Origin: Cordia subcordata
Taxonomy: Eukaryota > Streptophyta > Magnoliopsida > Boraginales > Cordiaceae
Length of the DNA: 64,000 nucleotides
Direction: 5' to 3'
Assembly (NCBI GenBank): GCA_028554755.1
Contig: JAPTOF010000015.1
Coordinates: forward strand, 4,030,001-4,094,000
Shown here: in pieces, positions 33,844 to 46,375 of the stretch
How the letters are laid out: each line of letters begins with the position of its first letter
How positions within the stretch are numbered: position 1 is the first letter of the stretch
The notes under the pieces: model-generated
Database searches by the model: none
What the model was told of the DNA's origin: nothing
Seen by the model: only the letters and a program-made list of their open reading frames with translations
Translations under genes and position numbers: made by a program

Positions 33844-34215
33844 GCCTAAATAGCTTGCAAGTGCATGCGTCACGTGTAGCACAAAGTGTGTAAGTACGGG
33901 GTCAAATCCACAGGGAGGCTTAATGTTTGAAGTATCCTAAGCTATGTGCGGCCTACAAAGCTCCGTCTTGGAGACCTAACTACTATGTTTTGGGTTTTTG
34001 GTTCAAAGGAAGCTTGGAAAAGGTAAATAGCCTAAATAGCTTGCAAGCGCATGCGTCACGTGTAGCACAAAGTGTGTAAGTGTGGGGTCGAATCCACAGG
34101 GAGGCTTAATGTGTGAAGTGTCCTAAGCTATGTGTGTCCTACAAAGCTACATCTTGGAGACCTAACTATTATGTTTTGGGTTTTTGGTTTAAAGGAAGCT
34201 TGGGAAAGGTAAATC
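33844..34215 (-). repeat. 186-bp tandem duplication in element G LTR
   Basis: Copies 33844-34029 and 34030-34215 both begin GCCTAAATAGCTTGCAAG and end AAAGGTAAAT. They differ at scattered sites. The related D LTR (LTR3) has only one copy. Confidence 0.85.
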
Positions 34216-36002
34216 TAAGCTAAGGAAAGAAAAAAAAAAGAGTGACGTATGTGTGTGATGGGAGAATCAAGCGATCCATGGGGATGCTAAGACATGGAAA
34301 TGGGGAATTGGGTGAGTACATCTTGCAAATGGGTGGTTTCTACTTCTTGTTAAGGTTTTTTAATGGATTAAACTTGGTTGCCCTTATCTAGACTCCTAAT
34401 TAACCTACTAATTATATCCTAAGCCTCAATGTGGGTTCATCCCTAAGCGTCAACTAACCTAGAGCTGCAGCATGGTCTTTATTATTTAGGGCTATAGGGC
34501 TAGCTAATTAGAATTCTAGGTGACTTAGATAGATCTAACCCTAACGTCTAAACCATTGGCTAGATTTAAAGCCAAGACCTAGTGTATCTAAGGTCGTCTA
34601 ACCTACCTTGTAACCTATTAGCTAGATTTAAAGCTAAGAGGGCTCGACTTAGGCTAGCCATTAGTTATGCACCAATAATCATCATCACAATAGCGGGTAT
34701 TAACATTTGACCATGAAGCATACTCATCGAGGGCATGGCATTTGAGAATATTCTAATTATTCTTCTAATAAGCGCATAGACATACTTAGATTATAGCAAT
34801 TTAAGCAATAGCACTTAACATGTAAGCAATAGAAGCTATTTATTCTATTAAGTATGCTAAGACACACATAGACATTTATATAGTCATACCCACTTCATGT
34901 AATCAGCAGAAAAACACATAAACATGCTAGCATAATGATTTAGAGATGGTTCCTAGCATAACTTTATTAAGGCATTTCAACAAATACATAGACATGTATA
35001 TAGAATGGCCTTTGAAACCCTAAGAACAAAGCATATTTATATAAATCTATCAAGTACCCATTACAAAAGAGTAGTAATCAATCCATAAATACAAGAATAA
35101 TCACCCTACATAGCTCAAATCAAACATAATTAGACTTAGAAGAAAAGAGAGATACCTTTCTATCCATAGCCAAGTTTTGCAATCCACGAGCTATGCCCAA
35201 ATCCTAATGTTTGATCCTCTTGGATCCTTGATTCCAAGTTCTAAATATGTTTAAAAGTGAGTGTATGAGGTGGTTTTAGGTGGATTTTGGGTTTAGGGAA
35301 ATAGGTGCGTGAATGGGTTGGTGTTTTCTCTCAAAAGTTACTGAAAAACGGCTTAAATAGAGCTATTAACGCGTAGGGCCGGAGGACCAGCCGGTCGATT
35401 GGATATGGAGCTAAGTCAACCGGCCTAAATTGGCCCAGATTTTGATTTGGCCAGTCGACCAAGCCGGTCGACTGACCTTTACAAGAGGTTGATCGGCCTT
35501 GACAGTAAAATGTTCAAATCTTGCTTGTTTTGGCTCCTATTTCGCACACCATTTTTTCCTATGGCTTTGTACCACATTGCGGGATCTCTCAAGCCATATT
35601 TTGTGCCATAAAACATGTCCAAATTTGTCTATGTCTTTCTTTGGTGGCAAGCTCTGATTTTGCCTCTTGTTGCGCTCGATTTCGCTTCAGTCGCTCATTC
35701 TTTTGCTTGGCCCCTTCTAAATGCATCATTCAAGCCTTATTTATGTCCCAAAAACATTTGGGTTTAATCCAAATCCCAAATACCACCAATAAAAGTCCAA
35801 TCATCTCTCCAAATCTCACCTAAAACAAGAAACAATTGTTCATTAATGTAGCATTTAAGTTCTAACTACAACTATGAACATATAAATCCTAATATGCACA
35901 AGTATGACCTAAATGCTATACTAATGCACCAAATGAAGAACAAAACACCTCAAAACAAGTATATAAAAACAATGTATAATCACACACAAAACTAGCACAT
36001 CA

Positions 36003-36040
36003 ACACCCCCAAACCTTCTCCTTGCTTGTCTCCAAGCAAG
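36003..36040 (-). promoter_or_regulatory. Element G terminal polypurine tract and hairpin
   Basis: Same arrangement as in A and B. The plus-strand ACACCCCCAAACC abuts the LTR and a perfect CTTGCTTG/CAAGCAAG stem lies at 36021-36040. Confidence 0.75.
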
Positions 36041-36712
36041 CCCAAAGTTAAGTCTATCTCAAAGTTATTAAAGAGGGTTGCCTAAAGAATTGATTTGCTA
36101 TCAAGGAGAGTCTAAGGAGTATGAAGGGGTCATTCCTTTTGTAGAGAGGGCCCCAAGCATTTCAAATCCTCCCTTTACTCACAAGGGGTCTCGTACATCC
36201 AAGAAGTTCCCTAGTAGCTATACCATTACAGGCCCGGGAGTCTTACACACACATATAGGACATTGATACTTCGTGCCACCTCAATTGACATGGCCTCCCC
36301 AATATACACAAAGCCTCAAAGACAAGAAGAGAAAAAATGTGCAAACATAATCGCTTATAAAATTACATCAGGGCCTTATTCACAACACATCAAAAGAATG
36401 AAATAATAACTGGTTCTAAGTTGACATTGTGTCATTTAAGCACTTATTCAATGGAATTCACTTTTTTTTCATATTTTTGTTGCCTTTTGGGTTTTTCGCA
36501 TCTTTTTCGTTTTTTGGGGTTTTTCAAGCTTTTTGCAATTTTTCCATCTTTTTTTTTTGGATTTTCCACACTTTTATAACATAAGCAAAAATAAAATAAA
36601 AAGAAAGGCTAAGGCACATGAAAAAGAACCAATCAAGGAAGGGGCACTTATATCAAAACCCCTTTTTCAACACTTCTTCCAACCAAGCCATAGGGTAGAA
36701 CAAGGTGCATTC

Positions 36713-36732
36713 TGTTTTATAAGCTCGTTGAC

Positions 36733-36764
<32 letters not shown>

Positions 36765-37406
36765 ATGTATGTGTGTGTGCGGTGTGTTGTGCTGTATGGT
36801 GCTTGTGACATGGGACAAAGGGATGGGGGTCTGTGTGGGGGTGAATGGTTTTGTGTGTATGAGAAGTTATATGTTTATGTGATATGTATATAACTACTTT
36901 AGTTGTTCAGTTCCATGACGACTTATGGGTAGATATAGGCTATATTTATCATATATATAATAATATAATATATAATATTCTAACTATGTCCTAAATTCCT
37001 GGAGCCTAATTAAATTAATGTCCTAAAACAAATTTAGTAACCCTAATTCTAACAAATATGTCCTAATGACCTAATTTTCTAATCGTGTCCTAACTAATCA
37101 TATGATCCTAACTAAGCCTAATTATTAACGAGCTAAATTACTAAGTTACTAATTAAACTCAATTAACTTGATTACTATAATTTAAACTAAAACCTAACTA
37201 ATTCCTAATTAATCAATCAAAATTACTATCTAAAAATGAAACAAAAAATAATAAAAACATAAAAAGATCAAAAAATGACACACAGTACACAAATACTCAA
37301 TAGACTCAATAAGCACTCAAAAGCTCAAAATAGACAAAATTAGCACCAAAACACGTACTCCCACCACTCCAAATCATGAATTCTTGCTCCAAATACACAC
37401 ACATCA
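36713..37406 (-). repeat. Element F 3' LTR, second part
   Basis: It matches 55383-55919 of the F 5' LTR, including TCCTAA-rich sequence and the ACACATCA end. A mixed TA/TG microsatellite occupies about 36730-36780, at the same place as a TA/TGTA run in the 5' LTR (55267-55311 and 55400-55500). Confidence 0.75.
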
Positions 37407-38162
37407 AGACCTTCAAACCTTCTCCTTGCTTTTCCATAAGTAGGACTACTCCTAAGCTTATCTCATGATGCTCAAAAGGTTGCCAAAGGTATTGACTTGC
37501 TATCTTAACAAATATAAGGACTATGAGGAGTCATTCCTATTGTAAAAGGGATCTCCTAGCCTTTTTTGGATCCTCCTCGTAATCACAAGGGTTCTTGCAT
37601 CTCTTGGGGACTTACTAAATAGCTAAAACCACCATAAACCTAGAAGTCTAACTCACGCAACTGGGATGTTGATATTTCGTGGCCCCATCAACTAACGTGG
37701 CCTCCTGACATGTGTTTAGCCCAAAAATATAAGCAAAAGGGAGAATTACATCACAGTGGCCCGCAATTGGCATAACAGCCTTATTCACGATACAACAAAA
37801 TGATGTTCTCAGTGATTAGGGTGCCCGTGTAACGAGCTTTCAGCCGGCTTAAGGCTTAGGGTACTAGGGGAAGAAACACCTATCAGGCATCCTAATTTTG
37901 GTTTTGCCAACCACTTCAAATGGAAAATCAGAGGGAGAGAACTAAACATGTGTCAAATTGACATTATGTCCTTTGACATTTATTCAACATACTTCATTTT
38001 TTTCCTGCCATTTGGTTTTTTTTCCTTATTTTTCACTTTTTTCTATTTTTTTCAATATTTTTCACTTTTTTTCATTTCTTTTGCATTTTTCCAATTTTTC
38101 TCAATACACAACATAAAACAAAAAGAAGACAAAGAGAAGGGCTAAGGTACAATAAAAGAATC
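37407..38162 (-). other. Element F post-coding region, left piece
   Basis: This is the F equivalent of the A post-pol region, with a degraded polypurine tract (AGACCTTCAAACC) and no clean terminal hairpin. It includes a diverged insertion at about 37800-37945 with no match elsewhere. It breaks at 38162 inside the conserved block, which resumes at 49629 after the E-D array. Confidence 0.65.
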
Positions 38163-39630
38163 TAAAGTGTTGGCTTTGTGTTTGCTTGCGGATTGCATGT
38201 TTATTTTTGTTTTGAGGTGTTCTGTGCTTCATTTGGTGTATTACAATAGCATTTAGATCATATTTATACATATTAGGGTTTACTTGTTCATAGTTGAGTT
38301 TAGGACTTAAATGCAACATTAATGCACTTTTGTTGCTTGCTTTAGGTGAGAATCGAAGAGATGATTGAAGCTTGATTGATGGTGCTTGGGGTGTGGATCA
38401 AAGCCAACGGAATTTTGGACATAAACAAATGAAGAAAAATGCATTTAGAAGTTGCTAGACGAAGATCGAAACACTTAAGAAGAAATCAGCTCATGAGAAG
38501 TAAAATTAGGCCAAGGAAAATGGAAGGCCGATCGACCTCAACCCTAGGTCGATCGAGCGGCCAAGCCCCTGGACTAATTAGAATGTTGAGCTCTTAGGCT
38601 AGCTGACCAAGCTTCAAGGCCAGCCCCCTGGCTGTGCTTGATAATTGCCTACTTTAAGCCACTTTTAAGGAGAAATCGAAGAGCTTTTCACCTAACCTTT
38701 CAACCTCTATTTCCCTAAACCTTAATTCCTCTCTCACCTATCTCACACACACTCACCTAAACACATTTTATCACTAGAAATCAAGCATATAAGAGAATCA
38801 AACACAACATATAGGGCTTATACTCATGGATTGTAAAGAATTAGCTTTGGATAGAAGGGGATATTCCTTATCTCCCTTTTATCTCATGTTAGTATATGCA
38901 TAAGTAGAGCATTTAAGGTGATTATATCTTGTATTATGGATTAATTACTACTTTATTGTAATAGGTACTTAATGGATTAATATATATATGCTTTGTGCTT
39001 AGGGTTTCAAAGGCTATTTTTACATACATGTCTACATGCTTATTGAAATGCCTCAATGATATCACATATATATATATTGAATTCTATTATGCTATTAACC
39101 ATCTCTAAATCATTATGCTAGCATGTTTACGTGTTTGTGTGGTGTTTACATGAAGTGGGTATGCTTGTATATAAGTTTATGTGTGTTTGTGTATACTTAA
39201 TAGCATAAATAGTTTTTGTTACTTACACGTCAAGTGCTATAGCTTAAATAGGTGTAATCTAAGCATGTCTATGTGTTTAGTAGTAGAACATACCAGAATA
39301 TTCTCAGATGCCATGCCCTATATGTGTAAGCCTTTGCACTTTAATGATAATTGTCGCTATTGTGATGAGATCGATGGTGCACAACTAGTTACTAGCCTAG
39401 GTCGAGTCCCTTTTAGCTTTAAATCTAGCCAATAGGTGTTCAGGTAGGTTTAGCTGAACCTATGGCCCTACATTCACAAGGATCACATCATAGCTTTAGG
39501 TAGACGTAGCGACAGACTTGTACCAAGTCCTAGGGATAGATTAGGGAACTAATTAGTGGACTAAGCACTAGGCTTAGATCTATCTAAGTCACCTAGATCT
39601 TAACTAGCAAAGCTTAATGCCTAGGTCTTG
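38163..39630 (+). repeat. E-D array LTR1, truncated
   Basis: It aligns with the starts of LTR2 and LTR3 but begins TAAAGTGTTGG, so the TG is mutated. It stops after GCCTAGGTCTT, where LTR2 continues for about 330 bp more. Internal E sequence follows immediately, so the LTR end, primer site and ORF of E are deleted. Confidence 0.8.
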
Positions 39631-40661
39631 TTTTCTTTGTATTGCCTATTTGCTTGTTGTGTGTCTTTGTTCTATTTTCTTGAGCACAAACAAAGTTTAG
39701 GTTTAGGGGTGTAGGAGTTTGGTTTTATCGTTTTATGCTTTGTTAGGGTAGATTAGCACTATGTTCTTAAAAGTGGTAAAATTTTTCAATTTGGATGCAT
39801 ATAAAGTTGTCTATCTATTAGTTGATTGGAGTGTTGCTCTTTTGATTGATTTAATTGATTAATGAAGATAAGATTGTATTATAGGGAGTGAATGGGGTGG
39901 ACAGAGATCCAAGACTTGGAAGAGATGCCTTCTACAAGCTATAGAGAGTGAGAACCTTTAAGAATGCACCTTGTAGCTACCCCATGGCTTGGTTGGAAAA
40001 AGTGGTTGAAAGGGATGTTGATAGAAGTGCCCCTTCTTTGATTGGTTCTTTTTCATGTGCCTTTGTCTTCTCTTTTCTTTTCTTTTTGCTTATGTCATGT
40101 ATTGATAAAAAATCCAAAAAAAAGGAAAAAGGCAAAAAGCTTGAAAAAGCCAAAAAAAATGAAAAAATGCAAAAAGCCAAAAGGCAACAAAAATATGAAA
40201 AAGTGAATTTCATTGAAAAAGTGCATAAGTGACACAATGTCAACTTAGCACAAGTTTCTCATTTCATTCTTTTGATGTTTTGTGAATAAGGCTCTTACAT
40301 CATTTGTGAGTCATTGTGTTTGTACATTCTTTCTCTCCGTCTTTTTAAGACTTTGTGCATTTTTGAAAGGCCATGTTAGTTGAGGAGGCACAAAATATCA
40401 AAATCCTGTGTGAGTGCATTAAAATCCTGAGCTTGTGAAGGTTAAGCCTACTTGGGAACTTCTTGGAAAAGCGAGACCCCTTATGAGTAAGGGAAGGATT
40501 TGAAAAAGCTTGGAGATCCCTCTGCAAAAGGAATGACCCTTCATACTCCTTAGATTCACTGAGATAGCAAGTCAATCCTTTAAGCAACCCTTTTTAGCAA
40601 CTTTGAGATAAACTTAGGTTGTTGTTGCTTGGGGACAAGCAACGAGAAGGTTTGGGGGTGT
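39631..40661 (+). other. Internal remnant of element E
   Basis: Only the last kilobase of the internal region survives. It closely follows D from about 46655. It includes the internal polypurine tract (about 39690-39715), the A-rich tract (40100-40210), the conserved block (about 39955-40060), the terminal hairpin TTGCTTGGGGACAAGCAA and the polypurine tract GGTTTGGGGGTGT ending at 40661. No ORF remains. Confidence 0.75.
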
Positions 40662-42318
40662 TGATATGTTGGTTTTATGTATGCTTGTGTATTGCATGTT
40701 TGCTTTTGTTTTGAGGTATTTTGTACTTCATTTGGTGTATTAGGATAGCATTTAGGCCATATTTGTGCATACTAGGGTTTACATGTTCATGGTTGAGTTT
40801 AGGACTTAAATGCTACATTAATGCACATTTGTTGCTGGTTGTAGATAAGATTCAAAGAGATGATTGGAGATTGATTGATGGTTCTTGGGGTGTAGATCAT
40901 ATCCAAGGGTATTTTGGATGTAAAGGAATAAATAAAAGTGCATTTGGAAGTCGCCAAACGAAGATCAGAGCACCCGACAAGAAACCAGCTCGCAAGGAAC
41001 AAAATCGAGCCAAGGAGTAGGAAGCCGGTTGACCTCAACCCTAGGCCGATCAACCAACCAAGGCCCCCAACCTAATTAGAATGATGAGCCCATAGGATGG
41101 TCAGCAAAGCTCCATGGCTAGTCACCCAACTAGTCCCCTGGCTATGCGCAACAATTACCAATTTTAAGCCACTTTTCAAAAAAAATTGGAGAGCGTTTCA
41201 CCCAACCTTTGAAACTCCATTTCTCTAATCACTAATTCCTCTACCACCTACCTCACACACACTTACCTAAACATATTTTAGCACTACGAATCCAGGATCT
41301 AAGAGGATCAAACACAAGATTTGGGCCTCATACTCATGGATTATAAAGGATTAGCTTTGTGCTTAAGGTTTCAAAGGCTATTTTTACATACATGTCTACA
41401 GGTTTATTGAAATGCCTCAATGATGTTGCATATATATATTGAATTCTATTATGCTATTAACCATCTCTGAATCATTATGCTAGCTTGTTTACGTGTTTGT
41501 GTGGCGTTTTCATGAAGTGGGTATTGTTATATATATGTTTATGTGTGTATGTGTTACTTAATAGCATAAATAGCTTTTATTGCTTACACGTCAGGTGCTA
41601 TAGCTTAAATAGGTGTAATCTAAGCATGTTTATGTGTTTAGCAATAAAACATACCAGAATATTCTCGAATGCCATGCCCTAGATATGTATGCCTTTGCAC
41701 TTTAATGATAATTGCCGCTACTGTGATGAGATAGACGGTGCCTAACTAGTTACTAGCCTAGGTCGAGTCCCCTTTGGCTTTAAATCTAGCCAATAGGTGT
41801 TCAGGTAGGTTTAGCTAAAACTATGGCCCTACATTCACAAGGACCACGTTATAGCTTTAGGTAGACGTGCTCAGCGACAGACTCGTATCTAGTCCTAGGG
41901 ATAGATTAAGGAACTAATTAATGGACTAAACGCTAAGCTTAGATCGATCTAAGTCACCCAAAATCTTAACTAACAAAGCTTAATGCCTAGGTCTTAAGGG
42001 CCACGTCGTAGCTCTGGTTAGACGTGCCTAAGACGGACCTGCACTGAGTTGTAGGATTTCATTGGGAGATTAATTAGAGATCTAGACAGGAGTAACTTAG
42101 TATAATCAATCAACCAACCCAAGAAAGATGTAGTAATCACCCTAGTCCTCGTAGATCCTTTGATTCCCCAAACACGTAGCCTTTAGGACATACTTAACTT
42201 AGTATGTCATATAAGTTTGGCCTCCAAGTGGATTTGACCCTACACTTACACACAATGTACTATAAAAGACCCGTGCGATTACGGGCTTTTTAGGGCTCAT
42301 GCACTGAATAGCATATCA
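40662..42318 (+). repeat. E-D array LTR2, shared by both units
   Basis: It runs from TGATATGTTGG to AGCATATCA, 1,657 bp. It lacks at least two blocks present in LTR3. One is a 146-bp deletion between two GCTTTG copies (at about 41355; the corresponding LTR3 span is 48382-48533). Another lies near 42140-42175. Confidence 0.85.
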
Positions 42319-42498
42319 AGTTCTTAATGCTATTGCCATTAAGGCAATGATTGTTTGGTTTGTTTGTTTGTATGTGTCATAGCTTGTTACATGTTGTTGA
42401 TCTTCTCTTTTCATGTTTTCAATATTATGAATAATAAAAAATCTAAAAAGAATTTATTATTGTGCTTTGTAAGGAGTAATACTTGGGCTTGATTAAAT
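42319..42498 (+). other. Element D leader and decayed primer-binding site
   Basis: Six bases after the LTR the site 42325-42342 reads TAATGCTATTGCCATTAA, a weak remnant of the tRNA-Asp type found intact in C. A T-rich leader follows. Confidence 0.6.
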
Positions 42499-44452
42499 AT
42501 GAGTGACTCAAATGCTCCTTGGTGGTCTTTAGTATCCTTTTCCCCATCACCCAAACTTGCTCCTAATGTATGTCACTTATATGAAAGTTATATGCATCCA
42601 ACATCTTTCTATCCCTATGAAAATCCCTAACTAAGGCTAGTACTAGATATAACCATTATAGTCATGAATCATCTCATGCGTCTTCATTTTGAAATTATGA
42701 CTATAGGGACGCATATTCTTATTCTTGCAATCATTGTAGAAGTTGTGCTCATGATTCTAGTTCTTGTCCTACCTTCCACCCCTATCCCTGATTGTGTTCA
42801 ACACATAATCATGCCTTTAGTAATCTTGTGCCCATGCATGCACCTATATCTAGTTATCATGATTTTAGGGAGCAACATCATGCATTTTCATATGGGGTCA
42901 AGATGACACTTCAATTGGTCCACCTCCTTGCTTTGGAAGCCTATCCTTCACACCATCTTTTCCCATCCACCTTTTCTCGAAGTACTATAGTGGTTGTGCT
43001 TATAGTGCTCCTAATCAAGATGTCCACCATTTCCACTTGGATGAACTTTCTTCTTCTAAGTCTCTCTTAGAGGGGAAAAGCTTGACTAGCTCATATCCCT
43101 CTTCCAATCTAACCAAGAGTGCATAGATCGCATTAAGCAAAACTTGATTATCACAAGAGAAGTGCTCGAGGAAAGAGATTGAGAGTGATCAACCGGCAGT
43201 TAAAAATGTCGAGATACCTTTAGACTAGGTTGAAGAGATAGGAAAGAGACCTAGAGATGAGATAAACAGGGATGAAAATGATGATGTGTTAGAGAGAAAA
43301 CTAGAAAGAGAGGTCAATGAAAAGTTCACATCATGTAGTGAGGATAAGGATAAGTTTGATGATAATATGGTTCTTGAGGATTTCTCTGGATACATTTTAG
43401 AGGAAGTAATACCTCCTCCTAAGCTTTCAACACCCTCTATTGAGTCAAGTGAGCCTTTCTTTTCTTCTCATCCCACACATCCTATAGAGTTGGAGGTTGA
43501 GCTCATGATCATAGCACTCATTTGCATTTTGAGTCTACATCTATGGAGTTAGTGTGCGCACTTCCTTTGTTCATTCTTATTTGCATTAACCGGAATCCTT
43601 TGAGTCCCCATTGTCCCCTCCACATATGCCTACCCCTTGTGCAATGCGTGATGGTGAGATGACATCTACTAGCAATGAATATATGGATAGATTCGATGAG
43701 ACTTTAGCTAGTAAAGTTTTAGAGTCATCCTCTAGGTAGAACAAGAAATCAATTTTGGGATTTTTAGATTCTAAGTCTCTTAGAGTTAAGAATCATTGTG
43801 TTAAGGTAAATAGAAACTTTAAGAAGACACCTAATAAAGAAACTAGTGAGCTTGACAGAATGATCTATGGTTCTTTTTGGATGTTTAATGAATCATTATT
43901 AGAGAGAGAACCCATTAGGATGAAATCCACCCCTCTAGAGGAGTTAGAGAAACGTAGGCTTGAATATGTCATATATTGTGGAAAGGAAGATTATAGCATC
44001 TCAATGTCTTTTACCTCTAAGCTTCCTTCTCCAAGTGTCATCCCTACTCCTATTTCCCATTTCATTGAGCCTCCCTCTTTAGAGCTCACATTTGTACCAT
44101 TTTGCACAGAATATTTTCATTTAGGGTTAGAAAACATTTTACCCACTTTGTATGCATTAGACCAATTTTTGACCCATGAGGAAGGTGTGTTCCTAGCCCT
44201 TGATTATGAAAAGAAGGCCATAGGATTGTTAATTAAAGAGAAATCAAGGCATGATCTTTCACGTTTATGCATGCTTCCTTCCACATCCGAGCACACAATT
44301 TCATTTAATATTTCAGGGTAGGATCTAGAAAAAGGGTACATAGTGTATTTATTGCTCCATTATATGATGCATGACCCTTTGCCTTTACTGTTTGTGCTTC
44401 AACGATAATCTAGCAATTTGTGCCTTGTAAGTTTAGAAATGGTTTGCTCTAA
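42499..44452 (+). pseudogene. Unknown zinc-knuckle ORF of element D (broken)
   Basis: This is the second copy of the unrecognised protein seen in C. It starts MSDSNAPWWSLVS at the same distance from the LTR. The first knuckle has Tyr in place of two of its Cys residues. The second, CX2CX4HX4C, is intact at 42726-42767. Later pieces are 43286-43552 (acidic) and 43755-44321. The latter has the GSFWMFNESL block, then a stretch missing from C (LENILPTLYALDQF and following residues), then DLSRLCM and SEHTISF. A stop interrupts the SG-DLEKGY block. The end is at the TAA matching that of C. At least two frameshifts and several stops are present. D preserves the C-terminal third better than C. Confidence 0.6.
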
Positions 44453-44576
44453 CATTGGTTCTTGCCCGGAGGCAATAAATCAAGCTCTGCTGGGAGACAC
44501 CCTAGACATATTTATGTCCTCTTTGTTTTATTTGCTTGTCTTTTATTTGCTTTTACTTTTCATTGTTTTTGTTCTT

Positions 44577-46375
44577 TGATCATAAACCTTTAAGAGTGTT
44601 ACCCGTAAGCGTACGGGTCGCGGTAGTATAATGTGTGCGAGTGCAAGGTCGTGTCCATGGGGAGGCTATGTAAGTGCAATTCTAATGTAAAAGTGCGTCT
44701 TACACTAGCTGCGTGTGGTCCTACCTATACTTTTTTGGGTTTTTGGATTGATTGGAGCTCTAATTTAAACCTAAACTAAGGGAAAATGAACTTGACTAAC
44801 GGGAATGGTGGAATAAATAAGCTATGGAAGTGAAGATCTACAAGGTTTTTAGGGGAACTTAAGGGTGATTGCTCATTCAAAATGGATTTGGGTTCTCAAC
44901 TTTGTTTTGAGGTTATTGATGGTTTGATTACTCTACTTGTGGGCTTAGATTACTAGACTTACATCTCTAACAATTGGTGCAATTCTATCCTTAATCGGGC
45001 CCATTTAGAAGTATAGGTTTGTCCTAGCTAGCTATGGCTTTTAGGTCTAGCTCTAAGTCCCTTGGGTGTTGATTAATGACCTAATAGGGAGTCTAACCTT
45101 TTAGTTATGTTTCAAACTAGAGATTTAGTCCCCTAGGTCAAGCAAGTGATAGCGGTACCTTTTTAGGCATGTTTCATGCTAGAGGTGATTACCTACTATA
45201 TTAAAGGCATTAAGAACACAATTAATCACACAAATGTAGTTGCAAGTACGGCTCATGCCATTAGCATGGATTAAGGCTAAGGTGAGGTCACTACCATTAC
45301 AATCTAAGCATAAATTACACATGCAAACTCATAGAGGCAATTCATCAAACACCTTGACATGTTCAATTTCAAGCCATAAGAATATAAGAACAAAGCATGT
45401 ATATACAACCATCAATATCTCAAAACAAGTGTTAAAATCCTTAATCCATTACAAAAATAGCAATCCTCCCTAATCTAGAGCTAATCTAACATATTATAGA
45501 TAAGAATAAAGAGAAGAGTATAGAGCTCCCTCATTATCCTTGCTTGCTCTTTTCAAATCTTGCTTAAAAACCCTTTAAATCCTTGTTTGATCTTCAAATC
45601 CAAGCTTGTTTATGGATGGAATTAATGTGGGATTTAGTGTGTATGGTAGGTTTTAAGTGGATTTCGGGTTTAGGCAAATGGGCGTTTGAAAAGGTTGGTG
45701 TTCTCTCTAAAAAATGGCTGAAAAGTAGCTTAAAAAGAGCTGTTAATGCATCCAACCGGGGGCCCAGCCGGTCAATCAGTTTCAAGGCTAAGTCGTCCAA
45801 CCATAATTGGCCTAGATTTTGATCCGGCCGGTCGACCAGCTAGGTTGTCTGGCCTGGACATAAACCAACCGGTCTTAATAGTAAAATAATCATATCTTGC
45901 TCGTTTTAGCTCCGATTCGTGCACCGTTTTTTCTATGGCTTTATATCATCGTGGGGTATCTCTCAAGCCATCTTTTGCACCCTAAAACATTTCCAAAATT
46001 TGTCCATGTCCTTCTTAGGTTGTCAGCTCCAAATTTGGCTCATATTATGCTCGGTTTCACCTCAGTTGCTTCTTTCTTCGGCCGGCCACTTTCAAATGTA
46101 CTTTTCTTCATTTCTGTATGTCTATAACACCCTTTGCTCTGTTGCACACTTCAAGCACCCTCAATTAAACTCCAATTATCTTCCCAAATCACACCTAAAA
46201 TAAGCAATAAACACATATTAGTGTAGCATTTAAGTCTTAACTTCAACTATGAACATGTAAACCTTAATATACACAATTATGACCTAAACGCTATACTAAT
46301 ACATTAAATGAAGCTCAAAACACCTCAAAATAGGCATATACATGCAATAGATAAACACACAAAACAAACACATCA
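44577..46375 (-). mobile_element. Solo LTR S inserted in element D
   Basis: A 1,799-bp LTR reading on the minus strand, from TGATCATAAACC to AACACATCA, with perfect 5-bp duplications TTCTT at 44572-44576 and 46376-46380. It has no primer site, polypurine tract or internal sequence. D's sequence resumes directly. The LTR resembles that of G in its promoter-distal part (about 45890-46000 against 35510-35620). A solo LTR normally results from recombination between the two LTRs of one element. Confidence 0.9.

Larger units (their letters stand above)
33821..36712 (-). mobile_element. Element G: truncated insertion (3' LTR plus internal stub) in F's LTR
   Basis: The minus-strand 3' LTR 33821-36002 starts TGATATGC and ends AGCACATCA, and is the same LTR family as E-D and S. 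The terminal polypurine-hairpin module is at 36003-36040. The internal stub 36041-36712 matches the post-pol region of A and ends in the conserved block. The rest of G, with its 5' LTR and about 400 bp of F's LTR (equivalent to about 54985-55380), is deleted. F sequence resumes near 36713. Confidence 0.75.

Noticed and set aside
39948..40232. Lys-rich frame in the A-rich tract of E (and 46973-47170 in D) as a small basic protein
   Set aside because: It is a translation of AAAAAGCC-type repeats. The frame is not kept between E and D and the opposite strand is equally open.
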